DNA of 64,000 nt from Corticium candelabrum (GCF_963422355.1 NC_085086.1:7494333-7558332); one strand, 5' to 3'. Counted from the first letter of the stretch, positions 45,533 through 57,922 are shown. Made by a program: numbers and translations. The notes: generated by a model from the sequence alone, not told the origin.

Positions 45533-46950
45533 AAAACTATAACGGTCTGTAGAAGTTTGCATGAAAAGTTATTTCTTGTATACACACATTTGCAGAAGTG
45601 GTAATTAGATATTTGCATACTAATACTCAATTAATTAATTAAACAATTTATACCAGCAACAGAAACATTAGTGAAAATATGTAGTACCTCTATGTACATT
45701 GTTGGTATAAATTATTGCTTATAAAGACTTCGAATTTATTGGCATTTTGCAACCAATTGCAACTAATTATATTAAATAAAGAGATAAATTTGAATAATTG
45801 AAACTATTTCAAAAGATTAACATGATTAGTGAGATCAGTAAAGATTGTATGTGCGGTTTACTTCAGAAAGTGAATGGTTGGAGAAGCAGTGATCAGATAT
45901 GCCCATACTTATCGGCCAATTACAAACACAAATAATCGGAGCTGGTATTACAAGAAGATTCAATTCCTTTCAAACCCAATTAATATTTGCGCAGAACAGC
46001 TCATATCATCAATAGAAAACAATTTGAATCAGATCGAAGCACCTTAATTAAGTGCCATCTCTGCCAGCCACTTGAAACATTGTAATTCATTAGCACCTTG
46101 CAGCTAAAGTGATATGCAAATAACTATTATAGATAAAGATATTAATATTAATTATTAAAACTCTTTCAAAAGATTAACACGGCCAGTAGAAGTTTGTATG
46201 TGCAGTTTTACTCCATAAGCTACACATTTGTAGAAGTAGTGATCAGATATGTCCATACTTATCAGTTGATTCCAAATAATCGGAGCTCTAATATTACATG
46301 AAGATAACATTCAATTCCTTTCAAACTTAATATATGTGTAGAAAACTCATATCGTCACTACTAGAAAAACAGTAATACTAAGAAGCACATTGATTAAGTG
46401 CCATCTCTATCAGCCACTTGGATACGTTGTAATTCATTAGCCTTTTGCATCTAAAGTGAGATACATAACTATTATAGATGAATATATTAATATTAACTAC
46501 TGAAACTATTTCAAAAGATTAGCATGGCCAGTAGAAGTTTGTATGTGTAGTTTTGCTTCAGAAACTGCACATTTGCAGAAGTAGTGCATGATCAGATATG
46601 CACATGTTTAATTAACAACTGATTTCAAGAATTGGTGCACTTGTGTATATTGCAAGATGATGCCATATGCATTCAGTTGTTTTAGATTTAAAAGTTGTTT
46701 TAATTAAACAACTAGAATTACATTAGAAAGTACGTATACCAAAATTGAACAGTATACAAACTACCTAAAGATTTCACAATTATGCTGTACTGATCTACAC
46801 TTGAAGACAGGCCTAAAGAACATTATTATTAAGATTAATAAATTGATATTACTTATTAATTTTTTGGAAAAGATTTACATAATTGAAGTTTGTATAAGCA
46901 GTTTTACTTATCAACTACATATTTTCAACCTAATGTCAGTATATGCTTAC
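45533..46950. repeat. Tandem repeat, period ~350-360 bp, about 4-5 diverged copies
   Basis: The phrase (t)ttcaaaagattaacatg followed by agtagaagtttgtatgtgcag recurs at about 45803, 46160, 46507 and, degenerate, at 46868, with a partial copy at 45533. The phrases aattcctttcaaac and aagtgccatctct are shared between units. AT-rich and non-coding. Confidence 0.75.
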
Positions 46951-48035
46951 ATATCACGTGACCTTTAGATGCGCCCATTGGTCCATTGCAGGTGTTTTAG
47001 CAGCGATACAACACCTAATTATAAGGTCAACCATAACACTTCACAAGAGCAATCAACATTAACCCTCTACTAGTATACGATTACCTAGTAATTCTACTAT
47101 GAACACATAGCACTTAAAGTTGTACTAGTAGTCTGCAATAATGTTCTGCAATGCTCCAACCAACTGTATGATGACATACTGTACAACATACGTGTTCGCG
47201 TAGTGTAACCTTTTCACGAATAAGTGGTACGTACCTCTCTGTCTGCTAATACTAAAGCACGTACATGTGTGAGAATGTGCTGGTGGCAACAACTTCAGCA
47301 CAGTGTAACTGAAACATTACAGTGAAGATATGCAATAGTTTTGAAATTGTCCAGTTCTAAACAATTTGGTAAATACTGCCTCTTACCAATTTAACATATA
47401 GCACGCGTTCCTCAACTAAGTACAGACACCGTAGATCTAAATTTTATGTTGCAATGCTTCCAGGAAGTTGAGAGAAAATTCATACAAGCAAGTTGTGTTA
47501 TATGTGTTGTGTTATATGTGCATGTTTAATTCTCTAGATTTAGTAATGGTGGGGATCGATTAGTACCAGCCCATATACCTTCTACCTCAAATTAAAAATT
47601 GCAAACAAATTTACTTGTGAACTTTACACATTTAGGTATAATGAAATGTCAAGTGATCGAATGCCATGCAAAAGCCAAGAGAAAAATTTGCGGAGTCCAA
47701 ACTGCTTTGTGAATATGTGTATTTAATTACGGTTACATATTTACTAACATTTGTTGAGTTACGGTTACATGCACGCAAACTTAAAATATTGTCCAAGCAA
47801 ACTGAGTAAGTAAGTGTACTCGGCGAACAAAGAGAAGCTATAATGAAGAGACTCGATCGTGAGGTAATCCTGTTGTGGTCACTTGGGCATCATATCACTA
47901 CAGACAGCTCCAAATGCACCACAGAGATCATAACTAGAATAGAACAGTCACATTATGACTAGCAGAGTGACTCATTATAAATTCTAATACATTAGATCTA
48001 GAGTGCTAGTAGATAAGAAATGTTCGAGAGAAAGA

Positions 48036-48036
48036 G

Positions 48037-48093
<57 letters not shown>

Positions 48094-48134
48094 GAGAGAG
48101 ACAGAAAGACAGAGAGAGACAGAGAGACAGAGAC

Positions 48135-48190
<56 letters not shown>

Positions 48191-48191
48191 G
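48036..48191. repeat. (GA)n microsatellite
   Basis: GA/GAGACA tract of about 155 bases. It gives Arg-Glu runs in one frame and Leu-Ser runs on the other strand; neither is a real protein. Confidence 0.95.
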
Positions 48192-48728
48192 AGAATGGAG
48201 ATGAATGGAGGCCCTATTCATCGGCATGATGCCGTATTGGACTGTTTTTATGAAATGTCAAAGGTTCTGGGATTCAATTGTCGTAAAGAGCTACCAGCCC
48301 AGTTTACTAACAAACAGCGGCCTGACATAGCCATATATAATTACAAGGATGGAAAGAATCTTCTTTTAGATGTGACCATCACACATCCGTGGGCAAAACG
48401 ATCTCTTCGCTCAGGTAGCAGTACGCCAGGCTTTGCAGCAACGGAAAAGGAAAAGGAAAAGGATGGGAAGTATCTCGCCAAATCATCGAGCCTTGGATAC
48501 TTGTTTCGTCCCCTAGCGTTGGAGGTGTTTGGTCGTTGGGGAAACAAAGCAGAAGAACTGTTGCAAGAGTTTTCTAACCGCTCTCTGTCTTCGTTAGGCA
48601 TGAGTTCTGGCGAGTTCAAGCAATACTGGCGACGAAGGATAGCGGTGTGTCTACAAACATACAACTCTATTATTCTAAAGAACAAGGTGGCAAACATAGT
48701 TAGCCACAGTAGCTCTGACTTTAGGTAA
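48192..48728 (+). mobile_element. LINE fragment: restriction-endonuclease-like C-terminal end
   Basis: After the GA tract the frame reads RPDIAIYN...LLLDVTITHPW, then LALEVFGRWGNKAEELLQEF and YWRRRIAVCLQTYNSIIL, which resembles the C-terminal endonuclease-like end of many non-LTR retrotransposon proteins. It ends at a stop at 48726 and is followed by a second GA tract (48878-48946). It is a different family from the fragment at 44150. Confidence 0.65.
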
Positions 48729-48872
48729 TTACCTAGTGCGGTATGTAGCATGCATTGCTACTTGCCTCTTTTGTAATAGTTAGAGTAATGGACATGTTTA
48801 GCTATTGTTTGCGTTTTAGAAGTAGCTTCTATTTCATTTGCCTAGTACTATGTATGCGTTGAAAAATATTTC

Positions 48873-48877
<5 letters not shown>

Positions 48878-48946
<69 letters not shown>
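48878..48946. repeat. (GA)n microsatellite
   Basis: GA tract of about 70 bases. Confidence 0.95.
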
Positions 48947-48949
<3 letters not shown>

Positions 48950-49589
48950 AGGATCGAGTTCTCATTCCAAGAATCAGAGTACGTGCTATTAAAGGTAAGT
49001 GACTACAGCATGGCAACAAACAGTTTGTGTACAAAAAATAAAGAATAAGCCAATTACATATATTATATGTTAAATGATTTATTTGCAGCACAGAAAACTT
49101 CCATTTAATTGCATATACTCTAAACAAGGTTGTTGTGGGTCATTATAATAGCTAAGAAAAGATGTCTTCAGCTAGCAAAGAAGAAGTATGTGTCACCACT
49201 GCTCTGACAATGATGACTATAACTTAATTAGAGCTCATGATATTTCAATTTGACCAGCTATAGCCCTGACTTTGAGCTAAATTCAAGCATTCAGATTGTG
49301 TAAACCGGTCAAAATGAATCATGTCAAATAGAAATCTATTTCGTACCAAGAAGCGTTTAGGTACTTGAGTGAATCCCATGGTGGAAGGTATGTACAAGGT
49401 GCTACAGAAAGCAGAAATAAAGCCATACAAAAGTTCACTAGTGAGAGGGTGACCCTGAACAATGGTGCAAACATGTTTTCGTTGATGCCTTAGAAATCAC
49501 AGATGATGTCATGACTTTCACTGTTACTGATGATAAACTTGATTTGTCTGTACAACTAATGGTCCAATTGCGAAAGATGGTGGAATCCA

Positions 49590-49961
49590 ATGTGAAGAAA
49601 CATCTTAGAAGCACAAAAACGACAGAAACAGCAGCATGACGCCAGACATAAAAAGGAAGAATACAAGGTGATTTGTTAATGCAATCCTTCATTCAGAAAC
49701 GTTATGGCTTAATAAATAATGTTGATGTGTGAGCAGGTTGGTGACAATGTTCTACTACAGAACACCAAAAACTTTCTCGTAAAGGAAGCAAGTATAAGCA
49801 GAGTTGGAAAGGCCCATATGAGGTTGCTGAGAGAGCTGGCAAAGGCAGATATTATGTGAGAAAGCAGAATGACAGTGCTATATGTAAAACCCTATACGGT
49901 GCCACGAGACTAAAACCATTCCATCAACGACAGGAATTTAGCCAACCTTTTGTATCATCAG
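49590..49961 (+). CDS. Integrase-like C-terminal segment with GPY/F motif (Ginger-like element)
   Basis: The reading shows QKRQKQQHDARHKK, then VGDNVLLQN, SKYKQSWKGPYEVAERAGKG and RLKPFHQ. This is the tail of Gypsy-type integrases that Ginger1 transposases share. A GT-AG intron appears to separate the basic stretch from the VGDNV part. It is a remnant of the element's transposase. Adjacent OTU and Ulp1 segments favour Ginger1 over an LTR element. Confidence 0.55.
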
Positions 49962-50480
49962 GTATATCTCATGTTTTTGTAGGAAAAGAGCATTATCTCT
50001 ACTTTACAAAAGGCATGTTAGTACATTGAAATGTACCATCTCCATGTGTGAAACAAACTAATTAATTAACTGCGATAATAGAACATACTTTCTTCTGACA
50101 ATGCAGAATATGATAATATTGCACACTGTATCACCATAAGCGCTTACATTTGGTAAATTAATAGCAAGATTTTTTGAAACGTAAAAAGAAATTTGGTACA
50201 TGTACTTTGTTTCAGACAGTAAATTTACATCAGTGGGTAAAAGATTTTGCTCTCAAAATGAGGAGTCAGCAAAGAACGAAAAATGAGCAGACTATTCTCA
50301 TCTGCAAGAATTACTTCTTCAGTAGGTACAGCAAATAATTTTAAGTTGTAATCTTCCCACTAAAGTTCAGAACTGAAGTTATCACTTCAACAATTACGTT
50401 TAGACATACAAAAGATCACGGGAAATAGAGGTTGACTCGAAAAAAGAATTCGGCTGTCTGGTCTAACATTTAGAGGGCAA

Positions 50481-50996
50481 ATGCCGACTGATGGAAACTG
50501 TCTATTTCATGCAGTAGCAGACCAACTGCAGCGAGTTGATTCCAACAACAAGCTCAGCCACAGTGAACTGCTTGACCTAGTAGTAACTTGTCTTAGAGAT
50601 CACCAATTTGTTGTAAGACATTACCAATGTTCTTCCATCAGTGTTGGACAGCATGTATTAATCAAGTTGTTGATGCAGGATTCAGTTGGTCAACCTCTAA
50701 GCATGGCCAATTTTGTAGCTGGCAGAGATTGGAAAAGCTACTTAGATAATCTTGTTCAAAACAGGACATGGGGTGATCACCTTGCAGTGATGGCACTAGG
50801 AACATCATTATCCCATGACATTCGAATAGTTAGCAGTGTATCTGGCACTGATGACCATTTTGACATCATCATCAAACCAAATGGCCACAAAGCACGTCAT
50901 GAGGCACCGCTAATTTTGGGGCACTATGCCGAGAATCAATACGAGAGTCTCGGTATTTGTGATGGTACTTGTCTGATGCTGAATTTTGATAGCTAA
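50481..50996 (+). CDS. OTU-like cysteine protease segment of the Ginger-like element
   Basis: An open frame of 171 residues begins MPTDGNCLFHAVADQL, with the OTU catalytic Asp and Cys (D-G-N-C-L-F), and ends with HYAENQYESL, which carries the expected catalytic His. The middle (WGDHLAVMALGTSL and following) fits the OTU fold. OTU domains are deubiquitinase-like proteases; in Ginger1 elements they occur downstream of the integrase, as here. The start is inside a longer upstream context and may be an exon border rather than a true initiator. Confidence 0.7.
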   Translation: MPTDGNCLFHAVADQLQRVDSNNKLSHSELLDLVVTCLRDHQFVVRHYQCSSISVGQHVLIKLLMQDSVGQPLSMANFVAGRDWKSYLDNLVQNRTWGDHLAVMALGTSLSHDIRIVSSVSGTDDHFDIIIKPNGHKARHEAPLILGHYAENQYESLGICDGTCLMLNFDS

Positions 50997-51633
50997 CTAA
51001 ACACTTAAACAAAAATTCTGTTTTGTTCCAATAGCTGGTGAGAAGATTGTTGGCAAATTCAGGTATATTACATATCACATTAAAGGAGCATTCCGGACAA
51101 CTGCACATCTGATGGCGTGCAAAAACCGCTTCACTTGGCGGACAAAATTCTTGAAAAAGCCCCCTTCAGTTTTTATGTTTTAAACGTTCTGAATGTACAT
51201 CTAATGGGTTTGCTCTGAGATAGTGCCCAGATACCCAAATTGGTTAGTATATATTTTCTGTTAGTAGAGCGAAGGCGGAGCCGGCAGCTAGCTCATATCT
51301 CCGGAATGCTCCTTGAATTAATTAAAGACATTCAAATAACAACATCAATTTTGTTCAGTAGTTCAAGTGAGAGTACAGAGAAATACACTGCTCTTGGAAG
51401 ATCAAAATGTAGCGCCATCGCAAATGTCACAGACAATACACACTGCAGACAAACTCTCTGTCTGTCTTTGCCCTACACTCCACCGAATGATGTCATAATT
51501 GGCAATACAATTATCTCAATGGAACAGGAACACCATGCCAGTGGTCCAAAGAGGCTGTTTTTGACGAGAGAACAACAAGAGCAGGTAGAATTTTCAAAGA
51601 TAAGACCAAAATAGCACTTCAAATAATTTCTAG

Positions 51634-52300
51634 GTGGATGAAATCTGGAAAGAAACAGCAGCAAACAGTGTTGTTGCCTACGGTGATGATGGCCAGGAGT
51701 TGAGAGCTGCAGAATTGTGTAGTCTGTGCCCAAACAACTGGGTGAATGATAAAGTAAGAAATTAATTAAGTAATTTCTGTATGGCTTTGTGTCTATGCAT
51801 GGTGAGCAACACAACAGAAATGGGTGGTGTTGCCAGGTTATCAATGCTTTTCTTCAAAAAAATTACAATATTATTATGCCCTCAGGTAAAATGATTAGTC
51901 ACTGCAGTAATTGAAAAATATTAAAATAGCTGGTATCGCAGGGATTTCGAGTATTCTCATATAATACTTTTCTCTACATGTCCCTGAGTTTGTGTCGTGA
52001 TGCAAGAGACCACTTTCGTGGAAATGGCATAAAGTAGGCTTTCTGATCTCTGTTGCCATCCCCTTTAATTCTTGTATACATTGACTTTTACATAACACTT
52101 TTGTGACAGCACGTCAACATTTTTCAGTATGACGTTGTTACTATACCAGTTCATCTTCCTGGTCACTGGAAAATTGTGGTAAACTTCATTATTTGTACAC
52201 ATGACAGGAAATTCATACACTTGCTACCTTGTAGGTTCTGGACATCAAGAGAGCTGAGATCAAGTACCTTAATTCATTTCAACCAAACCAAACCAATTAT
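51634..52300 (+). CDS. Ulp1-like cysteine protease segment of the Ginger-like element
   Basis: Short exons with GT-AG borders read AELCSLCPNNWVNDK (51634-51753), VINAFLQKNYNIIMPS (51836-51885), VVTIPVHLPGHWKIV (52110-52178) and VLDIKRAEIKYLNSF (from 52235). W-x-N-D, the catalytic H-W and the following VLD strand are signatures of Ulp1/SENP proteases. A possible end with QNNCCGH lies near 52830. Ulp1 modules accompany Ginger1 transposases. I treat it as a remnant. Confidence 0.6.
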
Positions 52301-53060
52301 ACAGTTGTAGCACGCATTCGGTATCACGCATTCCGTATAGCGTTGCAATGAACTTAGATAACCTGTGCTAATTATTGACACAAAACCCTTGTTTGACAAA
52401 GAGTTCTTATGATGTGAAGCAGCAAAATGGAAGTTCAGTGTATCGGGCAAATGACCTTGCATACCCGGATTCTCTTTAAGAGTCAGCATATATAAATTTG
52501 TTGGTTTAGGAAGATTTACATTTTCTGTTATGCATAGGATTTCCCAATTCAAACCAATAAAGCAGATTGTGGTGTTTTCATATGTATGATAAGTAGCTCC
52601 AATGCCATGAAGATACACCTGTTGTCTGTATGCTTAACTTTCTACAACAGCATGCACTCTATCAAATGATGAGGCTCTCATACAACTTCAAAGAAGTATA
52701 TTGTTCATGTGTTTTGCACACTACAAACAGCCTAATTTTCTTCACTACATTTTCCGTATTAGTGCCATATGTCATTAGCAAGATCATGGATTTGCAACAT
52801 AATTTGTCTCAAGAAAGATTTACACTGGTACAAAATAACTGTTGTGGACATATACCCCACTGACACTAGCAACTTCAAACCAAGCCAGGATGCTTTATCA
52901 GTTATTCTTAGATGGTTCCGTATGTCAGTGGCAAACTGGTCTTCTTCTTTTTACACTCACTGACAAATTCACACAGGAAACCCTGCCCATCAGTACACTG
53001 GCCCAGTTCAAAAGTTGCTAGTGCAAAGGGAGTAATTAAGAACCTACATAATTATATAAC

Positions 53061-53091
<31 letters not shown>

Positions 53092-54107
53092 GCATGAACA
53101 CTAAACCTTGAGCTTTGAATCTTGATTGTACAGCTCTTGGAAACTGACTTCAACTGCAAGTAAAACACAAGCAGACAACAACAGTAAGTAAAGTGTGTCA
53201 CTACAATTTTTAGATAGTAAAATAGATTCCCTGGATGTCTTGATAGGTGATGTAGAAATTATAGATGACAAATCAACAGAAAGAGATTCGCCAAAAAGTC
53301 TGTTGCAGAAGAATGGTTGGTTAATTTAGCAATATGCATTGTCTTTTGCAACATACAACATCAATCTGTGTGCAGATATTTTACTTGTACATGATGATGT
53401 CAGTGACAATCATACCTGGTTAGTCAGTATATAGTTATATGAAGTTGGTGCAATGGATGTATTGCAATTATGTATGGTACTTATAGTGTAACACCAACAA
53501 GAAGAAATTTACAAGTATTATCAGTTCTGTTAGTTGATGTCATATGATCATGTTTTCACTTAGTGTGATTCAAACAGGTTGTTCCGCTGTGGAATAAAGA
53601 CATCAGTACTCATGCTCTTGATAGTGACAGCATACAGTTACATCAACAAGTAAAAGCTACAGACTTCAAAGGTGGGGACACAAGAATCAAGGAAATCGAT
53701 GAAGAAACTTTGGAACGTGACCTGTTTAACACTTCTCTATTGCGGTTATGTCAAACAGGGGCAACCTTTGAAGAATGAAAGGCAGAAGATGATGATGATA
53801 CCATAGTAAGTTATATTATAATTTTGTAGACATCATTTGGAATGTGTGTCAGTCCAACAATTAACACACTAACAACACACATATTCACACATTACAAATA
53901 TGGTAGACCAAACAATTTCGTCATTTGTACTTTGTTGCTACAATTTCTGAAAGTGGTCTTCACACTTTCAAAAAGGACTTGTCATTTTTATGTACACTTT
54001 TGCTCAAGTGAGTGTGAGCAACAAGATAAGAATGACAACTGACTTTTGTAACTTTGCTGCTGAGCACTATTATATATATATATATATATAGTCAAATCAA
54101 TGATTAA

Positions 54108-54515
54108 ATGTTTACTGTTATTTCATTGCAGCTCAGAGAACATCCAATAGAAGAAGGAGAGTGCTGGCTTAGTATTGACTTAAGTGTTGCTCTGTGGATG
54201 GATTACAGATGCTTTGTCAACAAGCCTCATTTAAAAACTGTGGGTGATTTAGTGCTTGTTACGAACAACCTGCACATTGACTTCAACAACTTTGCCGCAA
54301 AACATACAATGCCTGACATGTACCTTGTACCTGCAGCAGCTTTGCTCAGGTATTGGTGCAGGTGCGGGCAACGATACCAAACTTCTATTTATAAATATGG
54401 GAAACAATACATTTACCTTAGCAGCTCTCAACTAGATGATCTGTGTGCTTGGATATGTGACATAAAGGAACAATTCTATAAGCATGGTAGACAGATCTTT
54501 TATGGGTTACAATAG
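54108..54515 (+). CDS. Unrecognised open frame in the Ginger-like insertion
   Basis: The frame has 135 codons; its coding sense seems real from about 54130 (an AG acceptor precedes LREHPIEEGECWL). It contains W, C and Y at spacing typical of a folded domain (YWCRCGQRYQTS, LDDLCAWICDIKEQF). I do not recognise the family. It may be a further C-terminal part of the element's protein. Confidence 0.3.
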   Translation: MFTVISLQLREHPIEEGECWLSIDLSVALWMDYRCFVNKPHLKTVGDLVLVTNNLHIDFNNFAAKHTMPDMYLVPAAALLRYWCRCGQRYQTSIYKYGKQYIYLSSSQLDDLCAWICDIKEQFYKHGRQIFYGLQ

Positions 54516-56099
54516 CTATATTAATGTCATGTTGTCTGTTCATTGAATGTAATCATGAAGTCAGCCCAAGACTCATAAGCACCGTTTCAGGTTTAATACA
54601 ACTCCTGTTGCATATTGTTTACAGCAAACTTGACATCGTGAAGTTCTAAAGTCCCTATCAATAACCAAGTTGACATGCTGTTGCCAGTATAGGTCATTCT
54701 GTTAACCTTCAGTGCTTTGGGAACGGCATGCTTAGAAATTGATCAATATCTGGACTTAATTTTATGTTATCACAACCTGTAGCACTTACAGTCAACAGTG
54801 TTTTCAGAATACTTCATAAACTCTGCCACATAGGTCTACTTTCAAAGAAAGGTATCTTTGGCACTTGTATAATGTGTTGAATGTATATGCATATACATAC
54901 ACCTATTGCGTATATTGTACACCCAAATGGGAAGCACAAACAGCCACTGCCAACATGTAGGTAGATAACATTTCTATAAACAGCACAGGGATACAGTGGA
55001 GCTTGCTATAGCAAACCTCAATGTTATTAATCCTTGATATGATGAATTTAGTTTTGATGTCCTGAATGTGCAACAACAATTGGATGCGTTCACTTATTAC
55101 AAAATTCTAGTGTCTCCTGCAATTCATTTATCAAAATTCCACTGTATGTGAGTAACCTCTGAACAACAGCAACTTACATATACACAAATCTACAATCACA
55201 GCTGCTTATAGTATAGCATATGTTAATTAAAAATCCTAATCAGGTCAAGAGTAGTCTAGATCTCTTCCCATGATAGACAGTTTGATCTGCATCATATTGT
55301 GTAAGATGAACCCAAGGAAAAAACAAAGTTTATAACCAGTGCTGTACCCTTGTTGCCCCAATCTAATAACTGGCTTCATTTGCATAATTGATTGACAGAT
55401 CAGGATAACTGCGTGCAAAATATTTAATACAATATATTTTGTACTGTAGATAGAGTAACTATCATCTGGCATTCTAGAATCCATAATAAGTCAAAAGAGA
55501 GGTGTACAAACTACAAGTAGAAATGGTCATTACTTCTCTTGAACATAATTTCCTATGAAATTGTTTCACAAGAAAGATTTTTCGTAAAACATTTGTCTAC
55601 TAAGAAATATTTATCAATTATATCCCACAAAAGCAAACAAAGACATGGACATTTTAACATGAAGACAACTCAAATCCTACCAAACTGTCCAGGAAATAAC
55701 CTGTGTAATAATTATGCCTTTCTTCAGTCCCATATTGCAACAATGCTAATATACAAAATATTTAACATCCATACCACTGAACACCAGCAACAACAGCATT
55801 CTAAATATTACTGTCTCATAGTATTTCATGTTATACATCACCGAAAAACATTCAGTCATATATTCAACTTTGCAATCACTATACAGTAGACAAAGCAGTC
55901 AGTTGCTGCATAGAAGTTTAATTGCCACTAATAAAATTCAAAAAGCTATGATTGGTTTTACAAAGTTACACAACCCGGTGAGAAATACAGCCGATGCACT
56001 GCAAAAGATACAGGTACAGTACATCCATTGCTCTTTTGTCTGCCGAAGCTTGCTTCCAGCCAAGCTTGCTTCCAGCTATTTAGCCAATAAACAATTCCA

Positions 56100-56102
<3 letters not shown>

Positions 56103-56140
<38 letters not shown>
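56103..56140. repeat. (TA)n microsatellite
   Basis: TA dinucleotides over about 38 bases. A shorter tract is at 54072-54090. Confidence 0.95.
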
Positions 56141-56142
<2 letters not shown>

Positions 56143-56965
56143 TTATTTCAGAGAACAATTACCAGTCCCCTGCCAAAGTTGGCAAATGCCAAAAGTCAAA
56201 CTCAGTGTCAAATCGTAAACTAATTAGTGTAAATTATACTTGCAGTAGACTGACATAAGCGAACTGAAATCTGTTGCAGTAAGTTACTGACTGCCCTACT
56301 AAAAGTTATTCTGCTCTTTGCTGTGGTCAAAGTGGCAAGACTGGAAGGCATCCACAAACTCTATACTAGCTATCAGATATGTAATGGCATCTGGTCTTGT
56401 CTAATAAATTAGAGTATATGTGCAGTGACGAGTGGGAGTCTGATAGTGCGTGTGTGTATTGCGTTGCGTTGAGAGAGTAGTGTGCTATTGATTAGTCTGC
56501 AGTGAGCTGTTGCGTGAATAATACAAAAACGTGGAGAACCATAGAGATAGATAGATATTAACTCTATGAACAGCAATCAATCCATAAATCAATATACATA
56601 TATGCAATGATAAATACCTGGCTCCACACTTTCGGCTTGACTTGTGTATCAGCTTGGCTTACCAAATAACGAAGTATGTTATCTGCTAGCATGTGCTGAC
56701 AAGCAGAACATGTTGGTCTCGTAAAACAGGTCCCGGATAACACTCTACTTAGCTCGTAATTTTTACATCGCATTGTTCACTGTTTAGTGTCAATCCTATT
56801 CATCGCTGCCATTGTTAACAATGGAAAGATCTCTGAAAGGGGGTCCCGACTAGAGTAGTAACATTCATGCGCGCGTTAGGTGTTTTTCTGTAGGCTGTAG
56901 CCCCATATAGCAATAGGAGCCCCGGAACAAATCTGCGGCGCACCATACGTCGGAACAAATCCGCG

Positions 56966-57094
56966 GCCGGACTGCCGAGCTCACGAGATTGCAAATACGG
57001 GAACCGGAAACTGCCAAGAACACGTTAGGCTGTACGAGGCTAAGATGTCAGTCACACTCCACCTTCTTTCGATGACGTACAAAACGTGTACATC
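56966..57094. promoter_or_regulatory. Right half of the unit 4 promoter, ending at a deletion
   Basis: It begins GGACTGCCGAGCTCACGAG as in unit 2 (25579) and follows the promoter to the phrase accttctttcgatga (57061-57075). Promoter homology then ends, and Harbinger-like sequence is recognisable from 57095. The ML gene of this unit is absent. Confidence 0.6.
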
Positions 57095-57404
57095 TTGACA
57101 ATGGACGAACTTAGTCTCGCGTAGCCATAGATGCATGGGAAACGCCGAACACCTTCAATGAGAAGTTGAATGTCTAGATCCTCCATGATATAACAACACG
57201 TGTCCTGTACCTCGCAATATTAGAATGCTGGATAGGCGTCACATCCGGTTCGACGCAAGAACACTTCCGGCTGGACGCTGAAATAGAAATCTGTTCTATC
57301 CTTGCGTCGCGTCGCGTCGCGCCATTCAATTCACAAATAGGCGGCATGCTTTGACGTCAGGCGACGCGACGGTCAGCTACGCGTCGCATAGTGTGAATCA
57401 GCCC
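57095..57404. mobile_element. Truncated Harbinger-like element (unit 4 copy)
   Basis: Nearly identical to 63755-64000 and continuing to an inverted-repeat end (ATAGTGTGAATCAGCCC). Subterminal GCGTCGCGTCGCG repeats are present. The left end is deleted. TAT after the end corresponds to TAA in the empty site of unit 3 (40346-40352 region), in line with a 3-base TWA duplication. Confidence 0.6.
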
Positions 57405-57407
57405 TAT

Positions 57408-57922
57408 CAGGGATGCCGGTCCAATTTTTGCCCGGTGCCAAAAATGTGGCCCCAATAGCGTTTTCGGTGCCACTGTTAATATCAATATTAAAGACAATTC
57501 AAATTAATATCAATGGCAATGTAATCAGTTTTCTATTTCAACAATAAGCATCACTAAAGGACATTATTATTCAGCACCTTATCAAAAGGAAATGTGTCCA
57601 TTCCTCTACTGTCTGGAGCTATCGCCATAATCGCGTTTATCGTACGTTGACCAAGCCTATTGCGAGAACAATTCTTTGTTATATTCATCAAGCTAAATCC
57701 ACGTTCAGCTTCAACGCTATCCGGCGCTAAGGAATACAGGAGAAGGGCCAACTTGCCTATTTCACAGTAGTTCTCGCACAAAACTATGGTTTAATAACTT
57801 ACAAAATTCAAAGTACTGTATAATTAGAAATATTAATTATTAGCAGTTGCTTTGCTCCTGGGGCCACATTTTTGTTGGCTGGGGCCACATGTGGCCCCAT
57901 CTCCATAGCAACGACATCCCTG
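57408..57922 (-). mobile_element. Internally deleted hAT element, 515 bp
   Basis: Ends CAGGGATG and CATCCCTG are inverted, flanked by perfect 5-base duplications CCTAT (57403-57407, 57923-57927). The minus-strand frame 57781-57554 encodes part of the hAT C-terminal dimerisation domain (YSLAPDSVEAERGFSLMN, NRLGQRTINAIM). The zinc finger and catalytic core are missing. A third hAT family in the window. Confidence 0.85.

Larger units (their letters stand above)
43141..56965. mobile_element. 13.8 kb insertion with Ginger1-like transposon features
   Basis: The sequence on either side is contiguous in units 1, 2 and 5, so this block was inserted. Both ends carry GCGGATTTGTTC in inverted orientation (43142-43153 and 56953-56964), and a second inward motif with GATTTGTTCCGGGGC (43253-43271 and 56919-56937). 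Inside are an integrase-type tail with a GPY/F motif, an OTU-like protease and a Ulp1-like protease, in that order on the plus strand. That combination is known from Ginger1 DNA transposons. I did not find the DDE core. The block also holds two LINE 3' fragments and a tandem repeat. It looks old and decayed, and nested insertions are likely. No clear target duplication was found. Confidence 0.65.

Noticed and set aside
48003-48191. Arg-Glu-rich N-terminus of the 241-codon frame
   Set aside because: It is a GA microsatellite that happens to be in frame with the LINE fragment; only the part after about 48192 is protein-like.
43141-56965. Polinton/Maverick as an alternative for the large insertion
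   Set aside because: Integrase-type and protease segments alone could suggest it, but no polymerase B, ATPase or capsid sequence was seen and OTU plus Ulp1 fits Ginger1 better. Not excluded without a search.
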